62,852 nucleotides of DNA. Source: Rhodobacterales bacterium (GTDB lineage Bacteria > Pseudomonadota > Alphaproteobacteria > Rhodobacterales > Rhodobacteraceae). The notes below the pieces were generated by a model. That model worked only from the letters and a program-made list of their open reading frames with translations, did no database searches and had not been told where the DNA came from. Location: the NCBI GenBank assembly GCA_017303485.1, contig JAFLCY010000009.1, forward strand, positions 1 through 62,852, given 5' to 3'. Below, in pieces: positions 1 to 8,288 of the stretch; the first letter of the stretch is position 1; each line of letters opens with the position of its first letter. The position numbers and the translations under genes are program-made.

Positions 1-695
1 ACGCCGGATTTCGCCAATGCGGCCCGGGCGGCCTCTGGAACCGGAACCTGCCAGCGGTCGAGGATGGCGCGGGCGTCGGCCGGGGTGGTGGCGTCGCCCA
101 CAGTGGGGCCGGAGCCGATGAAGGCGGGATCGTCGCCCGGCACATCGGAGATCATCAGGACATGCATCCTTGCCGGAAACGCTGCCGCAGCAAGCTGGCC
201 GCCCTTCACGCGGGACAGGTGCTTGCGGACCGTGTTCATCGCAAGGATCGGCGCGCCGGAGGCAAGGAGGGCCGCATTGACCGCCTGCTTTTCGGCCAGC
301 GTCATGCCCTCTGCCGGGGCGCAGAGGAGCGCCGATGCCCCGCCGGAGACAAGCGCGAGGACGGTGTCGTCTTCTCCCAGACCGGACAGGAGCGCCAGCA
401 TCCGGGCGGTGGCTTCCACCCCGGCCTGATCGGGGACCGGATGCGCGGCCTCGACGATCTCGATGCCCTTACAGGGCCGGCCATAGCCGTAGCGTGTAAT
501 GACAAGACCCTCGCAGGGGCCCCAGACGGCCTCGACCGCCTCGGCCATGCGGGCGGAGGCTTTCCCCGCGCCGATCACGATCAGCCGGCCCGTCGGCTTG
601 TCCGGCAGGAAGCCCGCGAGCGAGCGCATCGGGTCGGCGACCTCGACGGCGCGGTCAAAGAGGTGGCGGAGGAAGGCAGCGGGGTCTGGGATCAT
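1..695 (-). CDS. Glycerate 2-kinase / MOFRL-family kinase (partial, 3' end outside window)
   Basis: Reading the minus strand from the ATG at 695 gives an open frame to the window edge (about 231 residues, no stop), so the gene is truncated by the window. The protein begins MIPDPAAFLRHLFDRAVEVA and contains GRLIVIGAGKASARMAEAVE, the HPVPD motif, LVSGGASALLC, and NTVRKHLSRVKGGQLA, the hallmarks of type-2 glycerate kinases (TtuD/GckA, DUF4147 N-terminal domain). Such enzymes phosphorylate glycerate to 2-phosphoglycerate and would feed three-carbon products of the upstream oxidation operon into glycolysis. The ATG lies three bases after the lacI stop at 699, so it is translated as the last visible gene of that operon. 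Family assignment is firm; the physiological substrate is inferred. Confidence 0.88.
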   Translation of the reverse strand, partial: MIPDPAAFLRHLFDRAVEVADPMRSLAGFLPDKPTGRLIVIGAGKASARMAEAVEAVWGPCEGLVITRYGYGRPCKGIEIVEAAHPVPDQAGVEATARMLALLSGLGEDDTVLALVSGGASALLCAPAEGMTLAEKQAVNAALLASGAPILAMNTVRKHLSRVKGGQLAAAAFPARMHVLMISDVPGDDPAFIGSGPTVGDATTPADARAILDRWQVPVPEAARAALAKSG

Positions 696-698
696 CGG

Positions 699-1697
699 TC
701 AAAGGCTCGTCGCGCGGGGAATCAGGGTAACGGGTGTAACGGTTTCCGGCGGCGGGCGATGGTCGTCTTCCAGCCATTCCAGCACGGTTTCCGCCATCTG
801 CCGCCCGAATCCCGCAATATCGCAGCGAACGGAAGAAAGCGCGGGAAAGACCTGGGCGCAATCCTCGATGTCATCGAAGCCGACGATCTTCAGGCCCGTG
901 CCGACCGGGCGGCCAAGTTCGGCGCAGCCGGTCAGGAGGCCGAGCGCGGTGAGATCGTTGAAGCAGAGGACGGCATCTATGGCCGGGTGATCCTGCACAA
1001 GACGGCGGGCGGTCTCGCGCCCGAAGGCGCGACCTGGACGGCCTGGCAGGTATAGAGGCGCGAGGCCATGGTCCGCGAGCGTTGAAAGATAGCCCGACAT
1101 CCGCAGTTGCGTGACCGCCCGGCCTTCAAGCCCCCCGACAAAGGCGATGTGCCGCGCACCCTGTGCCAGGAGATGCTCGGTCGCCAGACGTGAGCCGGTC
1201 GGGTAGTCGGGCGCAGCGAAGGGGAAGCGGTCGGTCGCCACGACCTGCCGCAGGACCTGCAGCGCCGGAACATTGGCGCGCGCGATGGCGTCGAAGGTCC
1301 GCGCCTCCTCGCCATAGGCGGGCGAGACGATCAGGGCGGAAACCCCGTGTTCCAGCATCGCGCCGACGACCTGTGCTTGGAGGGCGGGGTCTTCGTCGGT
1401 GTTCGCGATCACCGTGGCATAGCCCCGGGAAGAGAGCGCCATCTGCAGGGACGTGGCGAATTCGGTGAAGAACGGGTTCCGGAGATCGTTGATCACAAGG
1501 CCGATGAGGCCCGCATTGGCGGACCGCAGGTTCGCCGCGGCGCGGTTGTAGACATACCCAAGTTGCGCCATCGCCCGGCGCACGTCATCGCGGGTCTCCT
1601 GCTTTACCAGGGGGCTTTGCTGCAGGACGAGGCTGACGGTCGATTTGGAGACGCCCGCCAGCGTCGCCACGTCGATGATCGTCGGCCGTTTGTCCAT
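699..1697 (-). CDS. LacI-family transcriptional regulator
   Basis: 332 residues. The N-terminus (TIIDVATLAGVSKSTVSLVL) is a standard LacI helix-turn-helix followed by the hinge region (RAAANLRS). The rest is a periplasmic-binding-protein-like sensor domain with the typical GLVINDLRNPFF and FNDLTALGLL segments. The start codon shares one base with the stop of the DUF993 gene upstream (TGATG), so the regulator is embedded in the operon it probably controls. It sits between the DUF993 gene and glycerate kinase. A second LacI gene at 11,645 flanks the other end of the same operon. The effector is unknown; a sugar or sugar-acid intermediate is likely from the context. Confidence 0.93.
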   Translation of the reverse strand: MDKRPTIIDVATLAGVSKSTVSLVLQQSPLVKQETRDDVRRAMAQLGYVYNRAAANLRSANAGLIGLVINDLRNPFFTEFATSLQMALSSRGYATVIANTDEDPALQAQVVGAMLEHGVSALIVSPAYGEEARTFDAIARANVPALQVLRQVVATDRFPFAAPDYPTGSRLATEHLLAQGARHIAFVGGLEGRAVTQLRMSGYLSTLADHGLAPLYLPGRPGRAFGRETARRLVQDHPAIDAVLCFNDLTALGLLTGCAELGRPVGTGLKIVGFDDIEDCAQVFPALSSVRCDIAGFGRQMAETVLEWLEDDHRPPPETVTPVTLIPRATSL

Positions 1698-2866
1698 CAG
1701 CTTTGGTCGATACCGTGCAGGGAAAGGAGCGTCGTCATCCGCGCTTCTGCCAGATCAGGGCGGGAAAGCAAACCCGCAGCGTCGGCCAGCCGGAAGACCT
1801 GGGCGTAATGGGTGATGTCGCGGCTGGACTGGAAACCGGCTGGCATGACGAAATGCGATTGATGGCCGTTCAGCCACGCCAGGAAGGCGATGCCGGCCTT
1901 GTAGAACCGCGTGGGCGCCCGGAATATCTCGCGGCTGAGCGGAACGGTCGGCGCGAAAAGACGGTGGTAGGTCTGGCTGTCACCCAGCGCGAGGGCCTCC
2001 AGCGCCTGACTGGCAGCCGGGGCGATGGCGGCGAAGATGCCCAGCAGCGCATGGGAATGTCGGGTGCCGTCGCCCTCGATCAGCGGGGCATAGTTGAAAT
2101 CGTCGCCGGTGTAGAGACGGACCCCTGCGGGCAGGCGGGCACGGAACGCCTCTTCATGGGCCTGATCGAGGAGCGAGATCTTGATGCCGTCCACCTGTGC
2201 GGGATTCTCCGCGATGAGGGACAGGACGAAATCCGAGGCGTCCGCCACGTCGGTCGTGCCCCAGTATCCGCTCAGCGCAGGGTCGAACATGTCACCCAGC
2301 CAGTGCAGGATCACCGGCTGAGCGGCCCCGTCGATCAGGTGGCGGTAGACGCGGCGGTAGGTGGCTGACGCTGCGTCAATCGCGGTGAAAGCGCGGGAGG
2401 CCATCAGGATGAGTTGGCTGCCGGTCGCCTCGATCGCCTCGGCCTGGTCGACATATGCGGCAAGGATGGCGTCGGGGCCGGCAAGCTCGGCAAGCGGTTT
2501 GTGGTCGGTCCCGGCCCCGCTGGCGACGCGCGGTTTCAAGGGGTGCGTCCTTGCGGCCCGCATCGTGCGCTGGATCAGGTCGAGCGCGGTCGGCCAGTCG
2601 ACGCCCATGCCGCGCTGCGCCGTGTCCATCGCTTCGGCAAGACCGAGGCCCTGGTCCCAGAGCTGCTGGCGAAATCCCAGCGTGGCCTCCCAGTCGACGG
2701 CGGGGCGACTGTCCCAGGGGTTCCGTTCACGCAGGGGGTCGGAGACGACATGGGCGGCCGCGAAGGCGGTTCTGGTCAGGGGAACTTTCGGAGCCCGGGG
2801 GGTGAGAGGCGTGCCGGTCAGGCGGTAGGGCTCCAGACGAGCGTCGGAGGTGGGGAGGATCAGCAT
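1697..2866 (-). CDS. DUF993 family protein (dihydrodipicolinate-synthase-like TIM barrel)
   Basis: The start was placed at the ATG at 2866 (MLILPTSDARLEPYRL), giving 389 residues. The longer open frame upstream only runs through the hairpin-containing gap and the antisense of the Dabb gene. The sequence matches the DUF993 family, seen for example in the WDQGLGLAEAMDTAQRGMG segment, ILMASRAFTAI, the PVILHWLGDMFDPAL segment, and KISLLDQAHEEAFR. DUF993 proteins are distant relatives of class I aldolases of the DHDPS type with no well-established reaction. The lysine in DGIKISLLD is the natural candidate Schiff-base residue, which is an inference. It lies in a sugar-oxidation operon next to GMC, SDR and Dabb proteins, so an aldol or dehydratase step on a keto-sugar is plausible. 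Confidence 0.85.
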   Translation of the reverse strand: MLILPTSDARLEPYRLTGTPLTPRAPKVPLTRTAFAAAHVVSDPLRERNPWDSRPAVDWEATLGFRQQLWDQGLGLAEAMDTAQRGMGVDWPTALDLIQRTMRAARTHPLKPRVASGAGTDHKPLAELAGPDAILAAYVDQAEAIEATGSQLILMASRAFTAIDAASATYRRVYRHLIDGAAQPVILHWLGDMFDPALSGYWGTTDVADASDFVLSLIAENPAQVDGIKISLLDQAHEEAFRARLPAGVRLYTGDDFNYAPLIEGDGTRHSHALLGIFAAIAPAASQALEALALGDSQTYHRLFAPTVPLSREIFRAPTRFYKAGIAFLAWLNGHQSHFVMPAGFQSSRDITHYAQVFRLADAAGLLSRPDLAEARMTTLLSLHGIDQS

Positions 2867-2962
2867 CGGGTGGCCTCTCGGGCGGGAATTGAATTGAGCG
2901 CTGGCGCGCAAGCCTTTTGTCTCGCCTCTGCGCGCGAAACGCGCGCAACCGGCTCGGGAGCC

Positions 2963-2979
2963 GGGGGCGCTTCGCCCCC
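2963..2979. terminator. GC-rich hairpin in the Dabb-DUF993 gap
   Basis: GGGGGCG and CGCCCCC form a seven-base stem with a three-base loop. Two smaller inverted repeats lie just before it (CGCGCGAAACGCGCG around 2931-2945 and GGCTCGGGAGCC at 2951-2962). No U-tract follows on either strand, so this looks like an RNA-processing or attenuation element inside the operon rather than a full terminator. The gap 2867-3029 holds no gene. Confidence 0.5.
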
Positions 2980-3029
2980 CGAACCCCCAGAGAGTAGTTG
3001 AGAAAAGAGCAATTGCAGGGTTTGGCTCG

Positions 3030-3350
3030 TCATGGTTCGGACCCGCTAGGCAAGTCGAAGACGAGGATGCCGTCGATGCCGCCCTGTGCCGCCGCAACCA
3101 GAGCCGCCCCGACGCGCTTGTGGTCGGGATGCTCCTGATAGGCGGCAAGCGCCTGCCAATCGGTGAAATCCACCGTGAAGCCGTGCAGGTAGCCGCGTTC
3201 GATCTGCTCCGGGCTTTCCGAGCGGCCGGAATGGATGGCGAGGATGCCGGGGAGTTTCGTCTTGATGCTGTGCAGGTCGGCAAAGATTCCGGTGATCGTA
3301 GCATCGGAAACCTCGGGGCGGACCTTCAGGAGGACGATGTGTCGGATCAT
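3030..3350 (-). CDS. Dabb-domain (stress-responsive alpha/beta-barrel) protein
   Basis: 106 residues, a single Dabb ferredoxin-like barrel: MIRHIVLLKVRPEVSD opens the domain, HGFTVDFTDWQALAAYQEHPDH is the characteristic central block, and VFDLPSG closes it. Dabb proteins are small dimers often found beside sugar oxidoreductases, and some act as cyclases, decarboxylases or haem proteins; the activity here cannot be read from sequence. Its ATG overlaps the stop of the upstream GMC oxidoreductase by four bases (ATGA), so the two are translationally coupled. A 163-base gap with hairpins separates it from the DUF993 gene downstream. Confidence 0.9.
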   Translation of the reverse strand: MIRHIVLLKVRPEVSDATITGIFADLHSIKTKLPGILAIHSGRSESPEQIERGYLHGFTVDFTDWQALAAYQEHPDHKRVGAALVAAAQGGIDGILVFDLPSGSEP

Positions 3351-4927
3351 CTGCGCGCTTCCTTGATCATGTCGGCCGCCTTTTCCGCGATCATGATCGT
3401 CGGGGCATTCGTGTTGGAGGAGACGACGGTCGGCATGATCGAGGCATCGACGACGCGCAGGGCTTCGACCCCGTTGAAACGCAGCTGCGGATCGACGACC
3501 GCCTCGGCGTCACTGCCCATCCGGCAGGTTCCGGCAGGATGGTGGTCGGTCTTGGCGTTCTTGCAGGCATAGGCGATGTAGTCTTCGTCGGTCTTCACAG
3601 CCGGCCCGGGGAGGCGCTCGGCCAGGACGAAGGATTTCAGCGCGGACTGGCGCATGATGTCCTGGGCGAGTTTCAAGCCCTTGATCGACATCTCGCGGTC
3701 ATAGGGATCGGCCCAGTAGTTCGGATCGATCAGGGGGGCGGCCTTCGGGTCGGCACTGGCAAGGCGCACGGTGCCGCGCGAACGGGGGCGCAGGAAGGCG
3801 GAGTTGAGGGTGACGCCGCCATTCGGCATCGCGGCGACCCCGGCCTCGATGCCGGAGCCAAGACCGAGGTGGAACTGGATGTCGGGGCTGCGGGCGGAAG
3901 GGTCGGCATACCAGAACCCGCCAGTCTCGAAGAGCGAGGAAGCAACTGGCCCGCGCCGGGTCAGGAGGTATTGCAGGCCCGCCAGTGCCGACCAGTGCAG
4001 TTTGGAATAACGGTCATAGGTATGGGGGCCGGTGCATTCGGCGATCACGAACAGGTCGAGATGGTCCTGCAGGTTAGCGCCGACCTGGGGCCGGTCCAGG
4101 ACCACGGGGATGCCGAGGCGCGTGAGGTCTTCCGCCGGGCCGATGCCGGACAGTTGCAAAAGGCGCGGCGAGCCGATCGCGCCGGAGGAGAGGATCACCT
4201 CGGTCGTCGCGCGGATCGTGCCTTCGGGGGTCTCGACGCCGACCGCCCTGCCCTTTTCGGTGACGATCCGCAGCACCTGCACGCCAGTTTTCAAGGTCAG
4301 GTTCGGGCGCGAGAGGGCTGGTTTCAGGAAGGCTGTGGCGGTGGAGGAGCGCCGGTACCAGCGCTGGGTCAACTGGTAATACCCCAGTCCGTCCTGAGCC
4401 TCGCCGGTAAAGTCGCGGTTCCGTGGAATGCCGATCTCGGCCCCGGCGGCGAAAAAGGCCTCGCAGATCGGCAAGGGCGCACGGGGTTGGCTGACGCCGA
4501 GCGGGCCTTTTGTCCCGTGGTAGCGGTTGTCGAAACTGTCGTTCACCTCGGACTTGCGGAAATAGGGCAGCACATCCTCGTAGCCCCAGCCGGGGCAACC
4601 CATCTGGCGCCAGTCCTCGTAATCCAGCGCATTGCCGCGGGTGTAAAGCTGGGCGTTGATCGAGGAGCCGCCGCCGATCACCCTGGCCTGCGTATAGCGG
4701 ATCTGCATGCCCTTCATGTGGCGCTGCGGCACGGTCTGCCAGCCCCAGGAGCCGATGCCCTTGGTCATCTTCGCGAAGCCTGCGGGGAGATGGTAGAACG
4801 GATGGCGATCTCGGCCGCCTGCCTCCAAGAGCAGGACTTTCGCCGCCGGATTCTCGGTCAGACGGGCGGCGAGGACGCAGCCTGCCGAGCCGCCGCCGAT
4901 GATGATGAAATCGTAGCCTTCGGTCAT
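3347..4927 (-). CDS. GMC-family FAD-dependent oxidoreductase (choline/alcohol dehydrogenase type)
   Basis: 526 residues from the ATG at 4927. A GTG at 4933 overlaps the SDR stop, but the AAAGG ribosome site lies eight bases before the ATG and favours the ATG. The N-terminal FAD dinucleotide fold reads DFIIIGGGSAGCVLAARL with the acidic EAGG turn. GMC signature 1 is GGGSSINAQLYTRGN and signature 2 SSGAIGSPRLLQLSGIGP. The C-terminal catalytic region contains HHPAGTCRMG and VSSNTNAPTIMIAEKAADMI. These are standard BetA-like features, for oxidation of a primary or secondary alcohol or sugar hydroxyl. It sits between SDR and Dabb genes with overlapping reading frames. The substrate is unknown; a sugar or polyol is likely because the operon encodes its own sugar ABC transporter. 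Confidence 0.93.
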   Translation of the reverse strand: MTEGYDFIIIGGGSAGCVLAARLTENPAAKVLLLEAGGRDRHPFYHLPAGFAKMTKGIGSWGWQTVPQRHMKGMQIRYTQARVIGGGSSINAQLYTRGNALDYEDWRQMGCPGWGYEDVLPYFRKSEVNDSFDNRYHGTKGPLGVSQPRAPLPICEAFFAAGAEIGIPRNRDFTGEAQDGLGYYQLTQRWYRRSSTATAFLKPALSRPNLTLKTGVQVLRIVTEKGRAVGVETPEGTIRATTEVILSSGAIGSPRLLQLSGIGPAEDLTRLGIPVVLDRPQVGANLQDHLDLFVIAECTGPHTYDRYSKLHWSALAGLQYLLTRRGPVASSLFETGGFWYADPSARSPDIQFHLGLGSGIEAGVAAMPNGGVTLNSAFLRPRSRGTVRLASADPKAAPLIDPNYWADPYDREMSIKGLKLAQDIMRQSALKSFVLAERLPGPAVKTDEDYIAYACKNAKTDHHPAGTCRMGSDAEAVVDPQLRFNGVEALRVVDASIMPTVVSSNTNAPTIMIAEKAADMIKEARR

Positions 4928-4929
4928 GC

Positions 4930-5688
4930 TCACAGCCTTTCGATGGACAGCCCGCCATCAACGGGGATCACCGCGCCGGTGGAAAAGGCCATCTGGCCGG
5001 TGACAAGGGGGATCACCGCTTGGCCGATGTCGGCGGGCAGGCCCCAGCGACCGGCGGGGACGAGGCCCTCTTCGATCCGGGCGGTGTATTTGTCCTTCAC
5101 ACCTGCGGTCATACCGGTCTCGATGATCCCCGGGCGCAGCTCGAAAACGCCGATCCCGTGCGGGGCAAGGCGCAGCGCAAGGCTCTGCGCCCCCATCGAC
5201 GCGGCGGCCTTGGAGATGCAGTAATCGGCCCGTTCGGGGCTGGCCATCCGGGCCGAGACCGAGGTGACGAAGGTGATCGATCGATAATGCGGGCTTTCCG
5301 TCGCCAGCATCCGTTTGGCGACCTGTTGCGCGAGGAAGAACCCGCCTTTCAGGTTGATCCCCATGATCCAGTCGAGATTCTCCGGCGTGATCTCCAGCAT
5401 GTCGCCCCGGACCTTCGCTCCAACTCCGGCGTTCTGGATCAGGGCGTCCACCGGGCCCATGGTGTTTTCGATCGTTCCAATCAGCGCAGAAATGCCGCCG
5501 ATATCGGCGAGGTCGTGACGGAAGTACCGGGCATCGGGGCCAAGCATCGCGAGCGCCGCCTGTACACTCTCGTCCTCTGGCCCGGGAAGCGAGGCGATGG
5601 CCAGGCGGAAGCCCTGCGCCGCCAGCGCCCGGGCGATGCCAAGGCCGATGCCCTGCTGGCCGCCGGTGATGAGCGCGAGGGGCTTCAT
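4930..5688 (-). CDS. Short-chain dehydrogenase/reductase (3-ketoacyl-ACP-reductase-like SDR)
   Basis: 252 residues, classical SDR. It shows the TGGQQGIGLGIA cofactor loop, the NAG motif (LIQNAGVG), the catalytic serine in TFVTSVSARMAS, the Tyr-x-x-x-Lys pair in YCISK, and the PGIIETGMT segment. It would be an NAD(P)-dependent alcohol or sugar dehydrogenase. Its start overlaps the preceding GMC gene (5685) and its stop nearly overlaps the next one, so three oxidoreductases are translated together. Annotation as FabG would be misleading given the context; reduction or oxidation of a keto-sugar is more likely. Confidence 0.92.
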   Translation of the reverse strand: MKPLALITGGQQGIGLGIARALAAQGFRLAIASLPGPEDESVQAALAMLGPDARYFRHDLADIGGISALIGTIENTMGPVDALIQNAGVGAKVRGDMLEITPENLDWIMGINLKGGFFLAQQVAKRMLATESPHYRSITFVTSVSARMASPERADYCISKAAASMGAQSLALRLAPHGIGVFELRPGIIETGMTAGVKDKYTARIEEGLVPAGRWGLPADIGQAVIPLVTGQMAFSTGAVIPVDGGLSIERL

Positions 5689-7172
5689 GCGCGGCCTTTC
5701 GCGATATGCTCACCCGCACGCAGCGCCAGCGCTGCGATGGTGAGCGAAGGATTGACGCCCGCCGAGGTCGGCAGGACCGACGCGTCACAGATGTAGAGGT
5801 TGTCGAGATCGTGGGCTTTCAGGTTCACATCCACGACCGAGGCCTTCGGGTCCGCGCCCATCCGGTTGGTGCCGCATTGATGGCTGGGCTTCGACTTCGG
5901 GAATCCGCGCGCCAGCGTGATCGGCCAGCCCGCCTTGCGCATTGCCTGTTTCAGACGCTGGACCAGCAACTCATGTGCCTTCGTGTTGGTCTTGCGCCAG
6001 TCCAGCACAACCTCTCCATTGCGCCAGAGGACGCGGGAGTCCGGGTCGGGCAAGTCTTCCGACATGGCCATGATGTGGATCGAGTGGTCGGCGATGTGGT
6101 GCGCCAGCCAGAGCGGAAGGCCCGCCTCGCCCGCAAGGATCGGGCCGGTGATCCGGCCGAGCATCTGGATGTTGCCCAAGGGTTCGCCGTTCGGGCCGCC
6201 GGTCAGGTAGAAGTCGTTGATCTGGATGGTCTTCTCATAGACCGTGCGGTTCCGGCGGAACGGGTTGTAGGCGACCATGCCGGTCAGATTGTGGTTCATG
6301 AAGTTGCGGCCGACCTGATCGGAGGCATTGGCAAGGCCGGTCGGATGGTCGTCGTTCGCACTGGCAAGAAGCAGCGCCGAAGACAGGATCGCGCCGGCAG
6401 AAAGGACCACGACAGGGGCGGTGAGGGTTTCCTTCGCCCCTGCCCTCTCGACCTCAACCCCCGTCACCTTGCGGCCTTCCGACAGCAGGCGGTCGCCCTC
6501 GGTGCCGGTTTGCAGGGTGACATTCTGATGTTTCAGCGCCTCGGCCAGACCACAGCTTTCGGCGTCCGACTTGGCGCCGGTCGTGTCCGGGAAGGCGTCC
6601 CAGCCGGTGGGCGCGCGCCGAAGCCAGCCCTCGATATCGACGCCCAGCGGCAGCGCCGACACATGCAGGCCTTGCGCAGTGAAAGCCGCGCGGAGGTGCT
6701 GGATGTCTGGCTCGTCCGGGACGGGCGGAAACGGATAGGGCGCGGAATGTGGCGGCTCGCTGGGGTCATTCGCAACGTCGCCCCGGACACGGTACAGCGC
6801 CTCGGCACGAGAGTACCAGGGCTCCAACTCGTCATAAGAAATCGGCCAGCCCGGCGTCGTCCCGTCGATATGGCGGAGCGGCGCGAAATCCTCGGCCCGG
6901 TAGCGCAGCAGGACCGCGCCGTAGAACTTGGTGTTGCCGCCGACATAGGCGTAATTGCCTGGGTGGAGAGCCGCGCCGGAGATGTCGCGCCAGGTCTCGT
7001 TCGGCTTGAAATGCCCGCGCTGGAAGATCGCCGAGGGATCGCGGGCCTCGGGTGTGTCCGGCAAGCGTTCGCCCCGTTCCAGGATCAGCACCTGCAACCC
7101 GCTGGGGGCCAGCGCCGCAGCCAACGTCGCGCCCCCCATGCCCGAGCCGATGATGATCACATCCGGTTGCAT
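5685..7172 (-). CDS. GMC-family FAD oxidoreductase (gluconate/fructose-dehydrogenase large-subunit type)
   Basis: 495 residues with an N-terminal FAD-binding fold (DVIIIGSGMGGATLAAAL, then ILERGE) and a C-terminal GMC_oxred_C region (SHQCGTNRMGADP, then CDASVLPTSAGVNPSLTIAALALRAGEHI). The GGNTKFYGAVLLRYR block and the overall layout resemble membrane-type sugar dehydrogenase large subunits and glucoside 3-dehydrogenases more than BetA. No signal peptide or small subunit is encoded next to it. It is clearly different from the other GMC protein at 3347, so the operon carries two distinct flavin alcohol oxidases. It abuts the transporter ATPase at 7172, sharing one base. Confidence 0.92.
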   Translation of the reverse strand: MQPDVIIIGSGMGGATLAAALAPSGLQVLILERGERLPDTPEARDPSAIFQRGHFKPNETWRDISGAALHPGNYAYVGGNTKFYGAVLLRYRAEDFAPLRHIDGTTPGWPISYDELEPWYSRAEALYRVRGDVANDPSEPPHSAPYPFPPVPDEPDIQHLRAAFTAQGLHVSALPLGVDIEGWLRRAPTGWDAFPDTTGAKSDAESCGLAEALKHQNVTLQTGTEGDRLLSEGRKVTGVEVERAGAKETLTAPVVVLSAGAILSSALLLASANDDHPTGLANASDQVGRNFMNHNLTGMVAYNPFRRNRTVYEKTIQINDFYLTGGPNGEPLGNIQMLGRITGPILAGEAGLPLWLAHHIADHSIHIMAMSEDLPDPDSRVLWRNGEVVLDWRKTNTKAHELLVQRLKQAMRKAGWPITLARGFPKSKPSHQCGTNRMGADPKASVVDVNLKAHDLDNLYICDASVLPTSAGVNPSLTIAALALRAGEHIAKGRA

Positions 7173-8284
7173 CAGGCGGTGATCCGTTCCTCGGTCGCGG
7201 GGTCGAAGGCGACGGCCTTCTCCATGTTCACCGCAAAGTCGAAGGCCTGCCCCGGCGCGACCGCCGCATCAGCGCGCATCCGGGCGATGACGTCCTTGCC
7301 CGAGAGCGGCATGGTGACGAAAGTATCCGCGCCCGAAGGCTCGGTCACCGTCACCGTGTTCTTCAGCGATTGGACATTGGCCGAGCCACGGTCCGCGCCC
7401 TCGGGATCGGTGATCGCCTCGGGGCGGATGCCGAGGAAGATCGGCTTGCCCTCCCATCCGGCAAGACCGGCCTGCGACAAGCGCAGGTTCTGGACCGCGC
7501 CCTCTGCATCCGTCACCGCAGCATGGGGCTGACCACCCTCCATCACCACGGTCGCGGGGATGATGTTCATCGCGGGCGAGCCCATGAAGGTCGCCACGAA
7601 CAGGTTCGCCGGGGTGTCGTAGATCTCTTTCGGCGTGCCAAGCTGCTGCACATAGCCCTTGTTCATCACCGCAATCCGGGTCGAAAGGGTCATCGCCTCG
7701 ATCTGGTCATGGGTGACATAGACGATGGTGGTCTTCAGCTTGTGGTGCAGCTTCTTGATCTCGGTCCGCATGTCGACGCGCAGCTTCGCGTCGAGGTTCG
7801 ACAACGGCTCGTCGAACAGGAACACGTCAGGATCACGCACCAGCGCCCGCCCCATAGCCACCCGCTGGCGCTGGCCGCCGGACAGTTGCCCGGGTTTGCG
7901 GTCGAGCAGGTGGTCGATCTGGAGGAGCTTCGCGACCGAGGCCAGCGCCTTCTCGCGCTCCGGCTTAGGGACGCCGTGCATTTCCAGCCCGAAGGTCATG
8001 TTTTGGCCAACGGTCATATTGGGGTAAAGCGCATAGCTCTGGAACACCATCGCGATGTTGCGCTTGGACGGATGGACCCCGTTCACCACCCGGTCCTTGA
8101 TCGCGATCTCGCCGCCGGTGATACCCTCCAGCCCGGCGATCATGTTCAGAAGCGTGGATTTCCCGCAGCCCGAAGGGCCGACGAGGACAAGGAACTCGCC
8201 CTCCTGAACCTCGATATCGACGCGGTGCAGGACCTCGACGTTCCCGTAGGATTTGGTGACGTTGCGGATGTCAAGAAAGCCCAT
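7172..8284 (-). CDS. Sugar ABC transporter ATP-binding protein (UgpC/MsmX type)
   Basis: 370 residues. Walker A is GPSGCGKSTLL, the signature LSGGQRQRVAMGRA, Walker B VFLFDEPLSNLDAKLR, and the H-loop YVTHDQIEAM. A C-terminal regulatory TOBE domain follows (about 240-370; EIYDTPANLFVATFMGSP begins it). This architecture belongs to CUT1 carbohydrate importers. It powers the two permeases encoded immediately upstream and is coupled to the GMC gene downstream. The name UgpC is a family label only; glycerol-3-phosphate is not implied. Confidence 0.95.
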   Translation of the reverse strand: MGFLDIRNVTKSYGNVEVLHRVDIEVQEGEFLVLVGPSGCGKSTLLNMIAGLEGITGGEIAIKDRVVNGVHPSKRNIAMVFQSYALYPNMTVGQNMTFGLEMHGVPKPEREKALASVAKLLQIDHLLDRKPGQLSGGQRQRVAMGRALVRDPDVFLFDEPLSNLDAKLRVDMRTEIKKLHHKLKTTIVYVTHDQIEAMTLSTRIAVMNKGYVQQLGTPKEIYDTPANLFVATFMGSPAMNIIPATVVMEGGQPHAAVTDAEGAVQNLRLSQAGLAGWEGKPIFLGIRPEAITDPEGADRGSANVQSLKNTVTVTEPSGADTFVTMPLSGKDVIARMRADAAVAPGQAFDFAVNMEKAVAFDPATEERITA

Positions 8285-8288
8285 GGGA

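Noticed and set aside
1697..3304. 535-residue version of the DUF993 protein
   Set aside because: The extra N-terminus reads through the hairpin gap and the Dabb gene in another phase; family similarity begins at the ATG at 2866.
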